64,000 nucleotides of DNA from Cereibacter sphaeroides (GTDB lineage Bacteria; Pseudomonadota; Alphaproteobacteria; Rhodobacterales; Rhodobacteraceae). Below the pieces are notes generated by a model. The model saw nothing but the letters and a program-made list of their open reading frames with translations, was not told the DNA's origin and did no database searches. Both the position numbers and the translations under genes were made by a program. Shown here piece after piece: positions 61,475 through 64,000 of this stretch; the stretch's first letter is position 1, and every line of letters starts with the position of its first letter. Location of the stretch: NCBI GenBank assembly GCA_003243455.1, contig QFQS01000003.1, positions 496,001 through 560,000 on the forward strand, given 5' to 3'.

Positions 61475-62440
61475 TCAGAACAGCGAGTTCGGATCGTAGA
61501 ATTGGTCTACGTTCTCTTTGGTGACAACCGCAGGGTCGGTGAAGGTGAACTTCGTCAGGTTCTGCTCTTCGCCGTTCAGCGCCTTGACGCCGATCTCGAC
61601 AGCCAGCTTGGCCAGCGCCGCCGGGTTGTTCAGGCCGGTAGCACCGTATTCGCCGTTCTTGATCATCTCATAGGCTTCTTTCTGGCCGTCGGCAGCCGCA
61701 ACCAGCAGCACGCCGTCCAGACGGTTCGCGGCCTTCAGGGCTTCACGCGCGCCGATGACCATCGAGTCGTTTTCGCCCAGAACCACGTTGATATCAGGGT
61801 GCGCGGTCAGCAGGTCTTCCATGGCAGTCAGGCCACCTTCGGTCGCCCAGTTGCCCCAGCCCTGGCCTACGATTTCGACGTTGGCGCTGGCGTAGTTGGT
61901 CAGAAGCGCATCCATCAGGCCATCCAGCACACCAAGGCGGCGGGCCTGGCCCACGACGTTGCCTTGCGAGCCCGAGAGCAGCGCGATCTTCAGCGGCTTG
62001 CCTCCGGTTTCCTTGGCCAGCCACTCGCCCACCAGTTTGCCGTTGGCGCCGTTCGAGGCCGAGACGTTGGTGATGAAGTTCGCCGAAGGGTCGAGCATCG
62101 AGTCCATCGCGACGACATGCACGCCGGCAGCGGTGGCGGCGTCGACGGCGGGAACCAGACCCAGAGCATCACGCGGGTTGACGATCAGGACGTTGACGCC
62201 CGACGCCACCATGTCTTCGATGTCGCCGATCTGCTTGACCATGTCGTTCTGGCCGTCAGCGGTCCGAACGGTGCAACCGGCGGCTTCTGCCGCTGCGCGG
62301 GCGGCGACTTCCTGCGCGGCGAAGTAAGGCGCACCCAGCGTATACATCGACACGCCGACCGAGCAGGCCTCTTGGGCCGAGGCGACGGAAGTCATCATCG
62401 TGGCACCCAGAAGGGCGCCGGCGATCGTCCTGAATTTCAT
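61475..62440 (-). CDS. Sugar/polyol ABC transporter periplasmic binding protein (RbsB-like)
   Basis: A 321-residue binding protein. Signal peptide MKFRTIAGALLGATMMTSVA ends at AQ, mature start EACSVGVSMYTLGAPYFAAQE. Pocket and hinge segments include ADGQNDMVKQIGDIEDMVASGVN, IVNPRDALGL and LGENDSMVIGAREAL. The ATG at 62440 follows GGGAGGATATT. It is the promoter-proximal gene of the large minus-strand operon, divergent from the cupin phosphoglucose isomerase. Confidence 0.92.
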   Translation of the reverse strand: MKFRTIAGALLGATMMTSVASAQEACSVGVSMYTLGAPYFAAQEVAARAAAEAAGCTVRTADGQNDMVKQIGDIEDMVASGVNVLIVNPRDALGLVPAVDAATAAGVHVVAMDSMLDPSANFITNVSASNGANGKLVGEWLAKETGGKPLKIALLSGSQGNVVGQARRLGVLDGLMDALLTNYASANVEIVGQGWGNWATEGGLTAMEDLLTAHPDINVVLGENDSMVIGAREALKAANRLDGVLLVAAADGQKEAYEMIKNGEYGATGLNNPAALAKLAVEIGVKALNGEEQNLTKFTFTDPAVVTKENVDQFYDPNSLF

Positions 62441-62654
62441 AATATCCTCCCTTGGATTAAAGCCCGCCAACGCTGCCGTAAGACGCAGGCCGCAGTGGTG
62501 GGTCGGCAATGATGCTAGGATCGTGATCCGGCTGCGTCAACAATTTTTCACAATAAAATGTAGTGAAGGAACAAAATCATTGAAATGATGCGCGTATAGT
62601 CATAGTTTTTTGCCTACTTTGGTAATTGTGCTACCTATAACATGGGAGGATGAA
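62441..62654. promoter_or_regulatory. Divergent promoter region between importer operon and pgi-eda operon
   Basis: A 214-bp AT-rich interval. It includes an inverted repeat TTCAC (62547-62551) and GTGAA (62563-62567) separated by 11 bp, plausible as a shared operator. The ribosome sites GGGAGG for both directions are clear. The sequence TATAAC near 62635 is too close to the plus-strand start to serve as its -10 box. Confidence 0.45.
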
Positions 62655-63290
62655 ATGGTGTTCGCTGAGCCGCACCTGTGCGAAATCTCTTTGAAAACAG
62701 GGATGCTGGGGAACGGCGACGGCCATTATCGCAAGACCTACCGCGACCTGACCGGTCTCTATGCCGACGGTGCAGCCTTCGGAGCAATTCTGACCGGTAA
62801 AGCAGACGAAATTGCCTATGAGGTGACTTCCTACACACCTGGAAAGAAGACATCCGACATGATCATGGGAGTCACGCGGATGGAGCCGGGCAAGGTGGGT
62901 CGGGAATACTTCCTGACCCGCGGTCATATCCACGCCAACGGTGACCGGCCCGAGATTTACTACACGCTGTCGGGCCGCGGAATCATGCAGATGGAAAGCC
63001 CCGATGGTGAGGTTCGGCTGGTCGAGATGGGACCGCAGCAGGTCTGCTACGTGCCGCCATTCTGGATCCACCGCTCGATCAACATTGGCAACGAAGACCT
63101 GGTGATGTTCTTCTCCTATCCTGCCGACTCGGGCCAGGACTACGGCATCATCGAGCGTTCGGGCGGGATGCGCGTTCGGATCATGGATGACGGCAAGGGT
63201 GGGTGGGTGGCCGAGGATAACCCGGCATGGCGCAACCGCAGCCCCGAGGAAGTCCGCGCTATCCTAGACCATGCCGGGGTGGTGGCATGA
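62655..63290 (+). CDS. Cupin-type glucose-6-phosphate isomerase (archaeal-type PGI family)
   Basis: A 211-residue metal-dependent cupin. The hallmark HIHANGDRPEIYYTLSGRG (ligand residues H-x-H...E, about 99-117) matches the cupin-type phosphoglucose isomerase family (PF06560), which interconverts glucose and fructose 6-phosphates in archaea and some bacteria. Here it may act on a different sugar phosphate. It is coupled by 4 bp to the KDPG aldolase gene, so the two probably feed one pathway. The GGGAGG site fixes the start at 62655. Confidence 0.85.
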   Translation: MVFAEPHLCEISLKTGMLGNGDGHYRKTYRDLTGLYADGAAFGAILTGKADEIAYEVTSYTPGKKTSDMIMGVTRMEPGKVGREYFLTRGHIHANGDRPEIYYTLSGRGIMQMESPDGEVRLVEMGPQQVCYVPPFWIHRSINIGNEDLVMFFSYPADSGQDYGIIERSGGMRVRIMDDGKGGWVAEDNPAWRNRSPEEVRAILDHAGVVA

Positions 63291-63931
63291 GAGATGTATT
63301 CGCGCGCATAGCCGAAATCGGTGTCGTCCCGGTGATCGCCATCGAGGATGTGGCCCATGCCGTGCCGCTGGCGGATGCTCTGCTGGAAGGTGGTCTGGCG
63401 ACGGCGGAGATAACCTTCCGCACATCGGCGGCCGCAGAAGTCATGGCCGTGCTGCGTGACAACCGGCCCGAGCTTTTGACCGGGGCGGGTACGATTCTGT
63501 CTGCGGATCAGGCGGCCCTCGCGGCAAGCTCGGGTGCGACCTATGGGCTGGCTCCGGGCTTTGACCCCGAGGTGGTTGCTGCGGCGAAGAAGGTGGGGAT
63601 CGCCTTTGCGCCCGGCATCATGACGCCCTCGGATATCTCGCTCGCCTCGGCGCGCGGGTGCCGGTTGATGAAGTTCTTTCCGGCTATGCCCGCTGGTGGT
63701 CCGTCGATGCTGAAGAACATCAATGCGCCCTTCGCCCATCTGGGACTGAAGTTCATTCCGACGGGCGGTGTGACGCTGGATACGATGAAGGACTGGCTGT
63801 CGCTGTCCGAAGTGGCGGCTGTTGGCGGTACCTGGATTGCGCGGTCGGAAGACATGCGCAACGGCGACTGGGCAGGGATCGCCAGCCGCGCCAGGGCTGC
63901 GGTTGCAAGGGTAAGAGAGATTCGCGGATGA
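63287..63931 (+). CDS. eda: KDPG/KDPGal-type aldolase
   Basis: A 214-residue class I aldolase that cleaves 2-keto-3-deoxy-6-phosphogluconate or a stereoisomer to pyruvate and glyceraldehyde 3-phosphate. The catalytic Glu is in AEITFRT, the Schiff-base Lys in RLMKFFPA, and GAGTILS and FIPTGGV contribute phosphate binding; it ends with AVGGTWIA. Paired with the cupin PGI it suggests that an Entner-Doudoroff-like branch handles the polyol carbon. The start overlaps the PGI stop. Confidence 0.9.
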   Translation: MRDVFARIAEIGVVPVIAIEDVAHAVPLADALLEGGLATAEITFRTSAAAEVMAVLRDNRPELLTGAGTILSADQAALAASSGATYGLAPGFDPEVVAAAKKVGIAFAPGIMTPSDISLASARGCRLMKFFPAMPAGGPSMLKNINAPFAHLGLKFIPTGGVTLDTMKDWLSLSEVAAVGGTWIARSEDMRNGDWAGIASRARAAVARVREIRG

Positions 63932-64000
63932 CCAGCTTCACGCCTGCCGAAAAGCCGACGCTGTATTTCATCGGTGTCACCACCGCGAAAAGCTCGATCA
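63928..64000 (+). CDS. Shikimate dehydrogenase-like protein, N-terminal fragment (cut by window end)
   Basis: Only about 24 residues are visible: MTSFTPAEKPTLYFIGVTTA and then KSSI. YFIGVTT-x-x-SSI resembles the start of a shikimate dehydrogenase-like family sometimes found in sugar and polyol clusters. The ATG overlaps the eda stop (ATGA), so it is the third gene of the pgi-eda operon. Identity needs the rest of the gene. Confidence 0.5.
   Translation, partial: MTSFTPAEKPTLYFIGVTTAKSSI

Overview
This 64 kb window is a high-GC, gene-dense chromosomal or megaplasmid segment. It looks like an alphaproteobacterium, probably Rhodobacterales; that placement is inference from family content and style. 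Supporting points are a urease cluster in the ureG-ureD-urea transporter order known from the Brucella ure-2 operon, a group-2 Mrp/Pha antiporter with fused A and B subunits, a two-domain ALDH16-type dehydrogenase, and many ATGA-coupled operons of periplasmic-binding-protein transporters. I see no rRNA, tRNA, CRISPR array, integrase or insertion sequence.

Layout. 1-2225: the end of a urease operon (ureG tail, ureD, urea transporter), followed by what looks like a broken ammonium transporter start and about 420 bp of gene-free DNA. 2645-7896: a complete Dpp-type peptide/solute ABC importer (dppABCDF). 7891-14343: a polyol or sugar locus with a SorC-family regulator and a short-chain dehydrogenase (SDR) divergent from an RbsC-RbsB-RbsA importer and a second SDR. 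14408-16352: phosphonate breakdown (PhnX and an FAD oxidoreductase) behind a promoter carrying a perfect 34-bp palindrome. 16557-22280: an amidinotransferase-fold enzyme, the 5-oxoprolinase set pxpABC and malate synthase G, followed at 22382-23611 by a 2-hydroxycarboxylate transporter. 23717-31857: ion homeostasis, with a Kef-type antiporter divergent from the six-gene pha/mrp Na+(K+)/H+ antiporter.

31953-38596 is a pentose operon (deoR-family regulator, ABC importer, AraD-like epimerase, AraB-like kinase). 38815-44629 holds a Tat-exported serine hydrolase and an odd three-gene operon: fused 2-oxoacid dehydrogenase E1, a malonyl-transferase-like protein and an ALDH7 dehydrogenase. 44714-46213 is a quinone-oxidoreductase-like gene divergent from an HxlR regulator. 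46241-47464 is a low-GC two-gene cassette of unknown function, one of whose products ends in a perfect sliding-clamp-binding peptide (QLSLF). 47594-64000 is a large polyol or deoxysugar catabolic region. On the minus strand it has ALDH16, DeoC, a SorC regulator, a FGGY kinase, a zinc dehydrogenase, an SDR, a GldA-like dehydrogenase, another SDR, a XylB-like kinase and an RbsC/A/B importer. Divergent from these are a cupin phosphoglucose isomerase, a KDPG aldolase and the start of a shikimate-dehydrogenase-like gene.

The overall theme is scavenging small dissolved nutrients: urea, peptides, phosphonates, oxoproline and polyols or pentoses. Each substrate has its own importer, dehydrogenases, kinase and local regulator. 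Hairpins follow several binding-protein genes and probably hold their expression above that of the downstream genes. The most likely novelties are the clamp-motif cassette at 46-47.5 kb, the E1/acyltransferase/ALDH7 operon at 40-44.6 kb, and the DeoC-ALDH16 polyol branch with its operator cluster at 54.5 kb.
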